Assembly (NCBI RefSeq): GCF_024189295.1
Contig: NZ_JAIZEN010000004.1
Coordinates: 62,001-126,000 of the forward strand
DNA from: Halobacillus sp. A1
GTDB lineage: Bacteria > Bacillota > Bacilli > Bacillales > Halobacillaceae
DNA length: 64,000 nt
Direction: 5' to 3'
Position numbers and translations under genes: made by a program. Shown here in pieces: positions 42,721 to 51,548 of the stretch; position 1 is the first letter of the stretch, and every line of letters starts with the position of its first letter. The notes beneath the pieces are model-generated. The model worked only from the letters and a program-made list of their open reading frames with translations. It did not search any database and was not told the DNA's origin.

Positions 42721-43935
42721 TTGTTGCTTCCATTTGATATTCTAGAATATCATCAAAGGCTTCAAGGCACGAAAGAAAGAATGGCGGAAAAAGGAATTGA
42801 AGTCCTGCTCATTACGGATCCAGCAAACATGAACTATTTATCCGGATACGATGCTTGGTCCTTTTACGTTCATCAAATGCTGGTCATCGTCATCGATGAG
42901 CCGCAGCCGATATGGATTGGACGCCTTCAAGATGCGAATGGTGCTCGAGCGACAACTTGGATCTATGAGGAAAATGTAATTGCTTACCCTGATTATTACG
43001 TGCATTCACTGACCCATCACCCAATGGATTTCATTTCAGAGATTCTTACTCAAATCGGTCAAGCGAACCGTCGGATTGGAGTGGAAATGGATCATTATTA
43101 TTTTACGGGGATGGCATTGGAACGATTGAAAAAGGGGCTTCCTAATGCTCAGTTCGAGGATTCCTCTTTACTTGTAAATCACGTACGGATGATTAAATCA
43201 GATCAGGAAATTGAATATATGAAACGTGCTGCTACTATTGCAGATTTAGCCATGGCAAGAGGTGTTGACAGTATCGGGGCAGGGCGAAGGGAATGTGATA
43301 CCGCAGCAGAAATCTATCATCAGTTGATCAAAGGTACGTCAGATTTTGGCGGTGAGTACCCGGCAATTGTGCCGCTTCTCCCGACAGGAGATCATACCTC
43401 AATCCCGCATTTGACCTGGTCAGACCGTCCTTTTGTAGATGGAAGTCCGGTGATTGTGGAATTAGCCGGCTGTTATAAACGATACCATGTACCTTTAGCT
43501 CGAACGGTGTCTATTGGAAATCCTTCTAAGAAGCTTGAACATTTAGCACCAGTAGTTTTAGAAGGGATACAAAATGTTCTTCAAGCTGCGAAGCCAGGAG
43601 TGACGTGCGGTGACCTTGAATCTGTTTGGGCAAAGAGTATTAAGCAGCACGGCTTTGAAAAAGAGTCGAGACTCGGATATTCCGTCGGTCTTAACTATCC
43701 GCCGGATTGGGGAGAGCATACGGCAAGCATTCGAAAAGGCGATGAGACTGTACTGCAGAAAAATATGACTTTCCACCTCATTCCTGCTCTATGGTTCGAT
43801 TATGACGGGATTGAAATTAGTGAAACATTCCGTGTCACTGAGTCAGGGTGTGAGCGATTTTCTAATTATCCTCAAGAGTTAATCGTTAAACAGGAGTCTT
43901 CTATTTTTCTGAACAGTGGGGATCAAATCAGCTAG
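42721..43935 (+). CDS. eutD: Ectoine hydrolase, M24 peptidase fold
   Basis: A 404-residue pita-bread fold hydrolase close to DoeA/EutD, which opens the ectoine ring to N-acetyl-2,4-diaminobutyrate. Recognisable segments are NMNYLSGYDAWSFYVHQ (about 37-53), EYPAIVPLLPTGDHTSIPHLTWSDRPF and VIVELAGCYKRYHVPLARTVSIG. The metal-chelating residues of M24 peptidases are partly replaced, as in EutD. TTG 42721 follows GGGGAGGG. It opens a six-gene operon with overlapping or nearly overlapping frames to 49821. A plain Xaa-Pro peptidase is less likely because of EutC next to it. Confidence 0.87.
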   Translation: MLLPFDILEYHQRLQGTKERMAEKGIEVLLITDPANMNYLSGYDAWSFYVHQMLVIVIDEPQPIWIGRLQDANGARATTWIYEENVIAYPDYYVHSLTHHPMDFISEILTQIGQANRRIGVEMDHYYFTGMALERLKKGLPNAQFEDSSLLVNHVRMIKSDQEIEYMKRAATIADLAMARGVDSIGAGRRECDTAAEIYHQLIKGTSDFGGEYPAIVPLLPTGDHTSIPHLTWSDRPFVDGSPVIVELAGCYKRYHVPLARTVSIGNPSKKLEHLAPVVLEGIQNVLQAAKPGVTCGDLESVWAKSIKQHGFEKESRLGYSVGLNYPPDWGEHTASIRKGDETVLQKNMTFHLIPALWFDYDGIEISETFRVTESGCERFSNYPQELIVKQESSIFLNSGDQIS

Positions 43936-43938
43936 GAG

Positions 43939-44922
43939 GTGGGGGAGATCCGTTTATACGAAAGAGAGGAAATTGAGAGAGTCATTCGCCTCGATACTCA
44001 TGTTATTCATGAAATAGAGACGGCTTTCTCCGATTTAACTACAAAGAATGTAACGATGCCGCCGATTATGCGCATTGACGTTCCGGAAAATAACGGAGAG
44101 GTCGATATAAAATCCGCTTATATCGAAGGGAAAGACAGTTTTGCCATAAAATTGTCTTCCGGATTTTTTAACAATCCAGATTTAGGGCTTCCGAGCGCCA
44201 ACGGGATGATGATTCTTCTGAGTTCCATTACGGGAGAGCCTAAAACGATTTTTGCAGATAATGGCCTGCTGACAGACTTGAGAACAGCAGCGGCAGGCGC
44301 AGTTGCCGCTCGGGCTCTAAGTCGTGAAAATAGCAGAACCGCCGGTGTTATTGGTACAGGTTCACAGGCTCGTTATCAGCTGGAAGCACTTGTGAATGTA
44401 CGCTCGATTGAGATGGTGTATGTCTATGGAAGATCGGCTGAAAAAGCCGCAGCCTACCAGCGGGATATTGAAAGCCGCCTCGGCCTGAAAGTAGAAATAA
44501 AGAACTCTATCGAAGAAGTTGTGAGGAGCAGTGACATTGTGATCACAACCACTCCTTCGACTGAACCGATCATAAAATCTGAATGGCTGCATGAAGGTCT
44601 TCATATTACGGCAATGGGTTCTGACGCCGAGCACAAGCAGGAGCTGGAAGCTGGTGTGCTAGAGCAGGCTGATTTGTTTGTATGTGATGTCAAAGAACAA
44701 TCTTTGAGGCTTGGGGAGCTTAGGTCTTGTGCAAATCAAGACACCCGGGATTTTGCAGTAGAGTTAGGGGAAATAACGAGCGGGAAAAAAAGCGGACGAG
44801 CGAATAACCAACAAATTACCGTATGTGATTTAACAGGAACTGGTGTGCAAGACACGGCTATTGCAAGATATGTTTATCAATTATTGGAAAAATGGGAGGA
44901 CGATGATCATGAGAGAAGCTAA
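43939..44922 (+). CDS. eutC: Ectoine utilization protein EutC, ornithine cyclodeaminase family
   Basis: A 327-residue NAD(P)-binding protein of the ornithine cyclodeaminase/mu-crystallin family, in the subgroup called EutC. FNNPDLGLPSANGMMILLSSITGEPKTIFADNGLLTDLRTAAAGAVAARALS and VIGTGSQARYQLEAL are the active-site and Rossmann signatures. The start is odd: GTG 43939 overlaps the only strong AGGAGG, and in-frame stop TAG lies two codons before it, so no better start exists. It runs three bases after eutD and overlaps the next gene. Confidence 0.87.
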   Translation: MGEIRLYEREEIERVIRLDTHVIHEIETAFSDLTTKNVTMPPIMRIDVPENNGEVDIKSAYIEGKDSFAIKLSSGFFNNPDLGLPSANGMMILLSSITGEPKTIFADNGLLTDLRTAAAGAVAARALSRENSRTAGVIGTGSQARYQLEALVNVRSIEMVYVYGRSAEKAAAYQRDIESRLGLKVEIKNSIEEVVRSSDIVITTTPSTEPIIKSEWLHEGLHITAMGSDAEHKQELEAGVLEQADLFVCDVKEQSLRLGELRSCANQDTRDFAVELGEITSGKKSGRANNQQITVCDLTGTGVQDTAIARYVYQLLEKWEDDDHERS

Positions 44923-46108
44923 ATTTGCGACAAAATCCATTTGGGCTGGAGAGAAAGATCAATTAGCGTTTGGGGCTACTCAAGTTCCTGTTGTACACAG
45001 TGTTTCATTCGGATATGACGATATGGACGATTGGTATGAAGTGGCCATCGGGAATAAGAAGGGTCATATTTACGGACGAAACACGAATCCAACAGTGGAA
45101 GCTTTTGAAGAAAAGATTCGAATTCTTGAGGGAGCTGAAGCAGCTACAAGTTTTTCAACAGGAATGGCGGCCATCAGCAATACGCTTGGTACGCTCCTTC
45201 GCCCTGGCGATCGTATTGTCTCCATTAAAGATACGTATGGGGGCACGAACAAAATCTTTACAGAATTCCTTCCCCAGCAAAACATCGATGTAATGCTTTG
45301 TGATACAGGCGACCATGAAGCCATCGAGCAAGAAATTGCTAAAGGTTGTAAAGTACTTTATTTAGAAAGTCCGACGAACCCGACGGTTAAAATAACGGAT
45401 ATTAAAAGAATGGCTCAAGCCGGTAAAGCTGTGGGTGCTACTGTAGTAGTTGACAACACGTTCGCCACTCCAGTTAACCAAAACCCGATCGAGCTCGGAG
45501 TTGATTTAGTCATTCATAGTGCTACGAAATTCCTGGGCGGTCACGCCGATGCTTTAGGCGGAGCTGTATGTGGCAGCAAAGAATTGGTGGAAAAAGTGTA
45601 TCACTACCGTGAAATCAATGGAGCGACATTAGATCCAATGGCAGCATATTTGCTTCTACGCGGAATGAAGACATTACACCTGCGAGTTGAAAAGCAAAAT
45701 AAAAACGCTAAAGAGATTGCTGAGTATTTGAATCAGTTCGACATGGTAGAAGGAGTTTACTACCCGGGTCTTGAAAGCCATCCAGGTCATGATATCGCTA
45801 AAGCCCAGATGAAGGGGTTCGGAGGCATGCTGAGCTTCTCTGTAAAAGGCGGAGTCGATACGGTGCGGCATTTATTGCCTAAGCTCAAATATGCTAACCG
45901 AGCAGCAAACCTCGGCAGTGTAGAAACCATTGTCGGACCGGCGAGGACGACGAGTCATGTGGAATGTACACCGGCAGAACGAGCGGCTATGGGCATTCCA
46001 GAAGGGTTGATCCGCTATTCCGCAGGCATAGAGGATATAGAAGACTTAAAGCACGACTTAGAGCAGGCCTTTCATGCGCTGCCTGAAAATATGGTGCTGC
46101 AAAGCTGA
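44909..46108 (+). CDS. Cystathionine gamma-synthase/lyase family PLP enzyme
   Basis: A 399-residue fold-type I PLP enzyme of the Cys/Met metabolism family. ATG 44909 follows GGGAGGA at eight bases and overlaps the eutC end by 14 bases. Motifs are GHIYGRNTNPTVEAFEEKI, EGAEAATSFSTGMAAIS, VVDNTFATPVNQNP, and HSATKFLGGHADALGG with the PLP Lys near 205. Such enzymes perform elimination or replacement at the gamma carbon. In this operon the gamma-amino compound 2,4-diaminobutyrate is a plausible substrate, standing where a DABA aminotransferase is found elsewhere; methionine gamma-lyase is the alternative. Confidence 0.85.
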   Translation: MREAKFATKSIWAGEKDQLAFGATQVPVVHSVSFGYDDMDDWYEVAIGNKKGHIYGRNTNPTVEAFEEKIRILEGAEAATSFSTGMAAISNTLGTLLRPGDRIVSIKDTYGGTNKIFTEFLPQQNIDVMLCDTGDHEAIEQEIAKGCKVLYLESPTNPTVKITDIKRMAQAGKAVGATVVVDNTFATPVNQNPIELGVDLVIHSATKFLGGHADALGGAVCGSKELVEKVYHYREINGATLDPMAAYLLLRGMKTLHLRVEKQNKNAKEIAEYLNQFDMVEGVYYPGLESHPGHDIAKAQMKGFGGMLSFSVKGGVDTVRHLLPKLKYANRAANLGSVETIVGPARTTSHVECTPAERAAMGIPEGLIRYSAGIEDIEDLKHDLEQAFHALPENMVLQS

Positions 46109-46123
46109 CACGAGGTGATCCCA

Positions 46124-47308
46124 TTGCGAACCAAAAAGAGCGTTACAGCCCAGGATATATTCCCACAGCTGCAGGAGTGGAGACGTTATTTTCATAAACA
46201 TCCTGAACTAAGCTTCCAGGAGAAACAGACGAGTGAAAAAATCATTGAAGTGATAAAAAGCTTTGGGGTATTTAAAATTGAAACGAATGTCGGAGGTTAT
46301 GGGGTCATCGCCACGCTTACCACAGGTGATGGACCGGTGATCGGTCTTAGAGCGGATATGGATGCGCTGCCTATCCTGGAACAAGCGGATGTGGAATATG
46401 CTTCTTCAGTGCCGGGAGTCATGCATGCGTGCGGCCATGATGCGCATATCGCTATCTTGTTAGGTGTTGCACGACTACTTTCTGAAAAAGTGAAAGATCG
46501 ATTGTGGAGAGGTACGATTAAATTGATTTTTCAACCGGCAGAAGAAAGCTGTGATGAACAAGGAGAAAGCGGAGCTGTTAAAGTGCTCAAATCGGGTTGT
46601 ATCGATGATTTGAGCGCAGTTCTCGCACTTCATATGTGTCCATGGCAGCGAAGAGGAACCGTTCAGCTGCACGATGGTCCGAGCATGGCGAATAACGATG
46701 AATTTCATCTTATCATTAAAGGACGCGGGGGGCATGGAGGATACCCGCAGCATACGAATGATCCGCTTTGGATGTCGACCTTCGTACTACAGACATTGTA
46801 CAGCATCAGTGGAAGAAAGCTTGATCCGTTACAGATTGGGGCGCTCAGTATAGGGCAGATTGCAGGAGGAGAAGCCCATAATATCATACCTGATCAAGTG
46901 GAAATAAAGGGGACCATCCGTTCATATGAGGAACGTGTTCGCGATCAATTAGTTGAAGAAGTGAGGCGTGCGGCAGAGATTGTCAAACCGATGGGCGGAG
47001 AGTACGAATTAATGATTCAACGGGGAGAACCAGCACTTTATAATAATTTGGCTATAAATCAAGTTTTAAGAGAAGCAGCTGAATCAATGACTATTATTGA
47101 AAAACCTTTTGGCATGGGGAGCGAAGATTTCAGTTACATTACGAGGGAAATCCCGGGATCTATGTTTTTCCTAGGGTGCGGACTGGAAGAGGAGCGTGGG
47201 CTGCATCATCCTCGATTTGATATCGATGAGTATTCGATGGTAGACGGGGTGACGATTTTATTGAAAAGCATTGAGAGTCTGTTGGAAAGTGAAGGAGGGC
47301 GATTATGA
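46124..47308 (+). CDS. M20 family amidohydrolase
   Basis: A 394-residue zinc amidohydrolase of the M20D (aminoacylase/IAA-amino acid hydrolase) group. TTG 46124 is preferred, six bases after GAGGTG; GTG 46115 lies in that site. Motifs: RRYFHKHPELSFQE, GLRADMDALPILEQ, MHACGHDAHIAILLG, FQPAEESCDE and GSEDFSYI. In the operon it would remove the acetyl group from N-acetyl-diaminobutyrate. The known enzyme for that step, DoeB/EutE, is of the unrelated AstE/AspA family. Confidence 0.87.
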   Translation: MRTKKSVTAQDIFPQLQEWRRYFHKHPELSFQEKQTSEKIIEVIKSFGVFKIETNVGGYGVIATLTTGDGPVIGLRADMDALPILEQADVEYASSVPGVMHACGHDAHIAILLGVARLLSEKVKDRLWRGTIKLIFQPAEESCDEQGESGAVKVLKSGCIDDLSAVLALHMCPWQRRGTVQLHDGPSMANNDEFHLIIKGRGGHGGYPQHTNDPLWMSTFVLQTLYSISGRKLDPLQIGALSIGQIAGGEAHNIIPDQVEIKGTIRSYEERVRDQLVEEVRRAAEIVKPMGGEYELMIQRGEPALYNNLAINQVLREAAESMTIIEKPFGMGSEDFSYITREIPGSMFFLGCGLEEERGLHHPRFDIDEYSMVDGVTILLKSIESLLESEGGRL

Positions 47309-48357
47309 CAACCAATATCGCGTTTATAGGATTCGGCGGTGTAGGGCAGGCACTCGCAGAAATATTATTGGAGCGTGAACAATCGTTACAGAAGCAATAC
47401 GGCCTGGACACAAAAATTGTTGCAGTGGCAGATATGAAGAAGGGATCTGTCTATCACCCAGACGGGCTTGATGTGAAAGAACTCATTGCATGTGTCAGGG
47501 AAAAAGGAAGCCTGGAAGCATACGATGGAGGAGCTTCAATTACTAAAGGTTTAAGCAGTATCGATACGATTATTCAAAGTAATGCCGATGTCATTGTAGA
47601 AGTGACGTTTACGGATGTGAAAACAGGAGAACCAGCGATCACCCATTGCCGAACCGCTTTCGAACATGGAAAAAGCGTGGTGACGACAAATAAAGGACCG
47701 GTCGCATTGGCTTACCGGGAGCTCGCTGAGATGGCTGATCAGAATGATGTATATTTTGGCTTTGAAGGAACGGTAATGAGCGGAACTCCAGCCTTGAGAA
47801 TGCCGATGGAAACCCTCGCCGGCAATACCATCACTGAAATAAGAGGAATTTTGAATGGGACGACAAATTACATTTTAACAGAGATGGAAAAAGGCCAGTC
47901 CTATGAAGAGGCTTTAAAGAAAGCCCAGCAATTAGGGTATGCAGAAGCAGATCCTACAAGCGATGTAGAAGGATATGATGCTCGTTACAAAGCGGCTATT
48001 CTTTCCAATTATATTATGGGCATCCCGCTTGCGCATACTGATGTCGAATGTAAAGGGATTTCCGGTATCACTCTCAACCAGGTCCAATCCGCTCTCAAAG
48101 AAGGAAAGCGTTGGAAGCTGCTGGCGAGCATTAAGCAGGAAAATGGGAAAGTCAGTGCTTCAGTCAAGCCTGAATGTATTGAATCCAATGATCCATTAGC
48201 CAGTGTTTCAGGTGCGACGAATGCCATTTTGTACGAATGTGATTTATCGGGCCCTATTTTACTGACGGGCGCAGGAGCAGGGTTGAAAGAAACGGGATTT
48301 TCCTTATTAATTGACTTGATTCATTATCAGAAAAAGAAGAAGCTAGCCAAAATTTAA
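47305..48357 (+). CDS. Homoserine dehydrogenase-like oxidoreductase
   Basis: A 350-residue NAD(P)-dependent enzyme with FIGFGGVGQALAEILL at the front, the conserved VTTNKGPVA, GFEGTVMSGTPALRMPMETLAGN and GILNGTTNYILTEMEKGQSYEEALKKAQQLGYAEADPTSDVEGYDARYKAAIL. It lacks the C-terminal ACT domain of biosynthetic Hom, so it should not be threonine-inhibited. It overlaps the previous gene by four bases. In a catabolic operon it may oxidise homoserine to aspartate semialdehyde, feeding the next enzyme. Confidence 0.88.
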   Translation: MTTNIAFIGFGGVGQALAEILLEREQSLQKQYGLDTKIVAVADMKKGSVYHPDGLDVKELIACVREKGSLEAYDGGASITKGLSSIDTIIQSNADVIVEVTFTDVKTGEPAITHCRTAFEHGKSVVTTNKGPVALAYRELAEMADQNDVYFGFEGTVMSGTPALRMPMETLAGNTITEIRGILNGTTNYILTEMEKGQSYEEALKKAQQLGYAEADPTSDVEGYDARYKAAILSNYIMGIPLAHTDVECKGISGITLNQVQSALKEGKRWKLLASIKQENGKVSASVKPECIESNDPLASVSGATNAILYECDLSGPILLTGAGAGLKETGFSLLIDLIHYQKKKKLAKI

Positions 48358-48369
48358 TGGGTGGTGGTT

Positions 48370-49821
48370 ATGATGCATACAAAGGTAAAAGCGATGAACA
48401 TGCTGATTGGCGGTAAATGGGTAGCCGGTAAAGAAACCTTTGAAGTAGTGAACCCTCAAAGCAATGAGCCCATTGCAAGGGTCCCTTTAGCTACGAGAGA
48501 ACAAATGCTGGAAGCGATAGAAACGGCGGATCGTGCTTACCGTACAACACAAGTGTGGCCGACTCATGAACGAATTGCAATTCTAAATAAAGTAGCGAAT
48601 TACATGAGGGAGCATGCTGAAGAGTTTGCGGTAGTGATTGCCAGTGAAGGAAGTAAAACGATTAACGAGGCTAGAGGTGAAGTGAAGCGGGCGGCCCAAA
48701 CAATTCAAATCAGTGCTGAAGAAGCGAGACGCATTAATGGCGAAACGATCAACTTCGATCAAAACGAAGGTAGTGAAAATCGGGTAGGTTACTATTACCG
48801 CTTCCCGGTTGGGGTCATCGGTGCGATCACCCCATTCAATGATCCGTTGAATATGGTCGCACACAAAATTGGTCCAGCCATCGCTTCGGGCAATGCGATT
48901 GTATTAAAGCCAGCTTCTGTCACTCCACTCAGTGCTTTGAAACTGGCAGAAGCCTTTGTAAAAGCTGGTCTTCCTGAAGGTTTCCTTTCAGTAATAACAG
49001 GCTCAGGCAGGGAAATAGGAGATACGCTCGTCACCCATCCTGCCGTACAAATGATTTCTTTTACAGGCGGGTCCGAGGCTGGAGAGAAAATAACTCAAAA
49101 GGCAGGGACGAAAAAATTAAGCATGGAGCTTGGCTCTAATTCTCCCGTCATTGTTTTAGAGGATGCAGATTTGCGTGATGCTGTGCAAGCGACTGTCTCT
49201 GGGGCGTTTTCCGCGGTCGGCCAAAATTGCATCGGTGTGCAGAGGATCTATGTGCAGGACAGCGTATACACCAAATTTGTTGATACTTTCGTCAATCGTA
49301 CGGCAGAGCTGAATGTCGGAGATAAAATGGATGAATTGACGGATATGGGACCGTTGATCAATGAAAAAGAAGCGATGCGAGTAGAGAGTTGGGTAAATGA
49401 AGCTTTGGAGCAGGGTGCAGTGCTTCAGTTTGGGGGTGTACGAGAAGGGGCATTTTTCACCCCGACCGTTCTGACTGACGTACCGGAAACAGCTAAAATT
49501 GCGAAAGAAGAAATTTTCGGACCTGTAGTTCTTATTTACTCTGTAGATTCATTATACGAAGCGGTAGAACGTTCGAATAATGTCAATTATGGACTTCAGG
49601 CAGGAATTTTCACTAGTCATATCAATCATGCCTTTTACGCCATTAAACATATGAACGTAGGAGGCATCATGATCAATGACAGCAGTGATTATCGAATTGA
49701 TGCCATGCCTTTTGGAGGGACTAAAGGATCCGGGATTGGCCGGGAAGGCATTAAGTATGCGATAGAAGCTATGACAGAGCCTAAAGTTGTCTCCTTTAGA
49801 CTTCAGGAAAATTTATTATGA
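48370..49821 (+). CDS. Aldehyde dehydrogenase, probable semialdehyde dehydrogenase
   Basis: A 483-residue NAD(P)-dependent aldehyde dehydrogenase. Glu of the active site lies in LSMELGSNSPVIVLEDAD, catalytic Cys in SAVGQNCIGVQR near 285, and the ALDH signature EEIFGPVVLIYSV near 385. ATG 48370 follows GGTGGTGG 13 bases after the homoserine dehydrogenase. By place it matches DoeC, which oxidises aspartate-4-semialdehyde to aspartate. Last gene of the operon, with a strong terminator downstream. Confidence 0.88.
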   Translation: MMHTKVKAMNMLIGGKWVAGKETFEVVNPQSNEPIARVPLATREQMLEAIETADRAYRTTQVWPTHERIAILNKVANYMREHAEEFAVVIASEGSKTINEARGEVKRAAQTIQISAEEARRINGETINFDQNEGSENRVGYYYRFPVGVIGAITPFNDPLNMVAHKIGPAIASGNAIVLKPASVTPLSALKLAEAFVKAGLPEGFLSVITGSGREIGDTLVTHPAVQMISFTGGSEAGEKITQKAGTKKLSMELGSNSPVIVLEDADLRDAVQATVSGAFSAVGQNCIGVQRIYVQDSVYTKFVDTFVNRTAELNVGDKMDELTDMGPLINEKEAMRVESWVNEALEQGAVLQFGGVREGAFFTPTVLTDVPETAKIAKEEIFGPVVLIYSVDSLYEAVERSNNVNYGLQAGIFTSHINHAFYAIKHMNVGGIMINDSSDYRIDAMPFGGTKGSGIGREGIKYAIEAMTEPKVVSFRLQENLL

Positions 49822-49841
49822 AGAAATAGGATATGAAAAGG

Positions 49842-49871
49842 AAAAACCGCTAAAATTTAGCGGTTTTTTTG
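49842..49871 (+). terminator. Terminator after the ectoine operon
   Basis: AAAACCGCTAAA and TTTAGCGGTTTT pair with almost no loop and a T-run follows. Confidence 0.9.
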
Positions 49872-49942
49872 TGTCTTCTATTCAGGATAATTTCAACCCT
49901 CATGCAAATAGTAAAGGAGAGGAAAATCCATGAGGAGGCACA

Positions 49943-50605
49943 ATGAAAATGAAAAAAATTCTAATGACCACATCGGCATTGTTACTTACGACTACACTCG
50001 CAGCATGTGGAGGAGCGAATGATAATGGCGCAGCCGATGATGCGTATGATTATAACCAGGTAACATATGGAGGACAGGGACAAGAAGAAGACCGAAGAAT
50101 TACTGATTTAAACGGAAACGAATTGCGTCATCCATATCAGGGCACATATCCAATGATACCCGAAGATAGAATGGGAGAGCAGGGTGATTTAACTGCTCAG
50201 CCTGATGAAAAAGATGTAGATGAAGTTCACGGAGACATCCATGAACAAGTTGTTCAATTAACAAATGAGGCACGTGAGGAACAGGGGCTTGAACCGTTAA
50301 AGTTCAGTAAAGAAGTAACTAAGGTAGCTCAAGAGAAATCAGAAGATATGTCAGAAAACAACTATTTCTCCCACACTTCACCTGAGCATGGCAGTCCATC
50401 ACAAATGCTTCAGGACAACGGTGTAGATTTCAGGGCAGCTGCTGAAAACATCGCTTCTGGTCAACGTAGTCCTGAAGAAGTCGTAGAAGGCTGGTTGAAC
50501 AGTGAAGGTCACCGTAAAAATATTATGAATGAAAACATGACAGAAATCGGTGTAGGATTTGAGGAAGACGGAAATTACTGGACGCAGATGTTTATTGGTA
50601 AATAA
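49943..50605 (+). CDS. CAP-domain lipoprotein (YkwD-like)
   Basis: A 220-residue secreted protein with a lipoprotein signal peptide (KKILMTTSALLLTTTLAACGG, Cys near 22), an acidic and polar linker, and a C-terminal CAP/SCP domain (about 100-220): LTNEAREEQGLEPLKFSKEV, NYFSHTSPEHGSPSQML, AAENIASGQRSPEEVVEGWLNSEGHRKNIMNENMTEIGVGF. Family His residues are in FSH and GHRKN. GAGGAGG precedes ATG 49943. Such proteins often associate with spores or cell walls; function unclear. Confidence 0.9.
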   Translation: MKMKKILMTTSALLLTTTLAACGGANDNGAADDAYDYNQVTYGGQGQEEDRRITDLNGNELRHPYQGTYPMIPEDRMGEQGDLTAQPDEKDVDEVHGDIHEQVVQLTNEAREEQGLEPLKFSKEVTKVAQEKSEDMSENNYFSHTSPEHGSPSQMLQDNGVDFRAAAENIASGQRSPEEVVEGWLNSEGHRKNIMNENMTEIGVGFEEDGNYWTQMFIGK

Positions 50606-50660
50606 ATGCGCCTTAGCGTAACGATTTGATTCTTATCGCAAACATAGTAAATATAGTCTG

Positions 50661-50704
50661 AAATGCTTAACAAATTGTATGTTAATTTGTTAGGCATTTT
50701 TTTT
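50661..50704 (+). terminator. Terminator after the CAP-domain gene
   Basis: AAATGCTTAACAAATT and AATTTGTTAGGCATTT pair with one G-U around six bases, followed by T. Confidence 0.85.
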
Positions 50705-50744
50705 GATAATTGTTAAACAAAGTGGCAGTATATTCCAAGGCTTA

Positions 50745-51080
50745 GTTTCAAGATAACCAGGGTTCGTGGCTGTAAAGAGAGTCTGGTGTGGTTGGGAAGC
50801 TACTCGCTTTCCTGTGGGGGAAGTGGCGAGCTTCCTCGGGCTTGAATCAGTCCATAAACCATATGGGGCCTATCCAGCTCCAGCGCTTAGCGGCTACTGA
50901 GACTTCCTTCACTTCTGTCCGATAAGTCAACATCGAATCACTCCGTTCTTCGTGTTTCCTTTATCTCCGCCAGCTCAGTCCAGTCCATACGCCGCTGACC
51001 AAAGCGCTTCCGCTTTTACAAAAGGAGTCTCGCAGCTTCCCAACCACACCAATCGATATGAGATGAATGAACCCTCTTAT
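50745..51080 (+). repeat. Composite repeat (family B nested in family A-like arms), copy 2
   Basis: About 336 bases, inverted relative to the copy at 8479-8874. Outer parts GTTTCAAGATAACC (50745), GGGTTCGT (50760), GGTTGGGAAGC and GCTTTCCTGTGGGGG on the left, GGAGTCTCGCAGCTTCCCAACC and GAACCC (51069) on the right. The inner part 50871-51019 begins TATCCAGCTCCAGCGCTTAG and ends AAGCGCTTCCGCTTTT, repeat B. Long shared inner words (for example TAAGTCAACATCGAAT) show both copies have one ancestor. Confidence 0.78.
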
Positions 51081-51100
51081 ACCGTTCTTTGAATTATTTT

Positions 51101-51181
51101 TATCTTCGCCAGCTCAGTTCAGTCCATACGTCGCTGAACGAAGCGCTTCCGCTTTCAGAGGTAGGAGTCTCACACATTCCT
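51101..51181 (+). repeat. Partial tandem copy of the composite repeat
   Basis: TATCTTCGCCAGCTCAGTTC, TCCATACGTCGCTGAACGAA and GCGCTTCCGCTTTC repeat the right half of repeat B in the neighbouring composite, then GGAGTCTCACACATTCCTAA repeats the A-like arm. The left half is absent. Confidence 0.7.
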
Positions 51182-51548
51182 AAAACCCCTAACTTATATT
51201 ACGGGACGGAACTAAGAAATAAGAAGCAGAAACTCTCTTGTACCAACGTTTGAAGAATAGTTCAACCGGTTGATTTAGAAAAACTAACTATCCAATAGGC
51301 TTTTCATTTCCATGAAAGTAAGCTAGAAAGGAACCCTTTTTGCAAGAAGGAGCGTCTTCTTGACCCCTGTCCAGTGAGAATATTGCGCTCCACATCAAGG
51401 TGTTAAACATGGAGCATGTTTATAACAATCAGCATACTAACATCCATAATTGTTTTTTGATGAAGCGGTTGTTTATAGGGAAGAACCGCTCATAATCGAT
51501 CTTTTATCATAACTGTAGCGCAACAGCATCTGACATCCTGAAATCGGT
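51182..51548. other. Gene-free stretch between repeats
   Basis: No gene, RNA or strong signal found. AGCGGTT and AACCGCT near 51464-51493 could form a weak hairpin. Confidence 0.4.
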
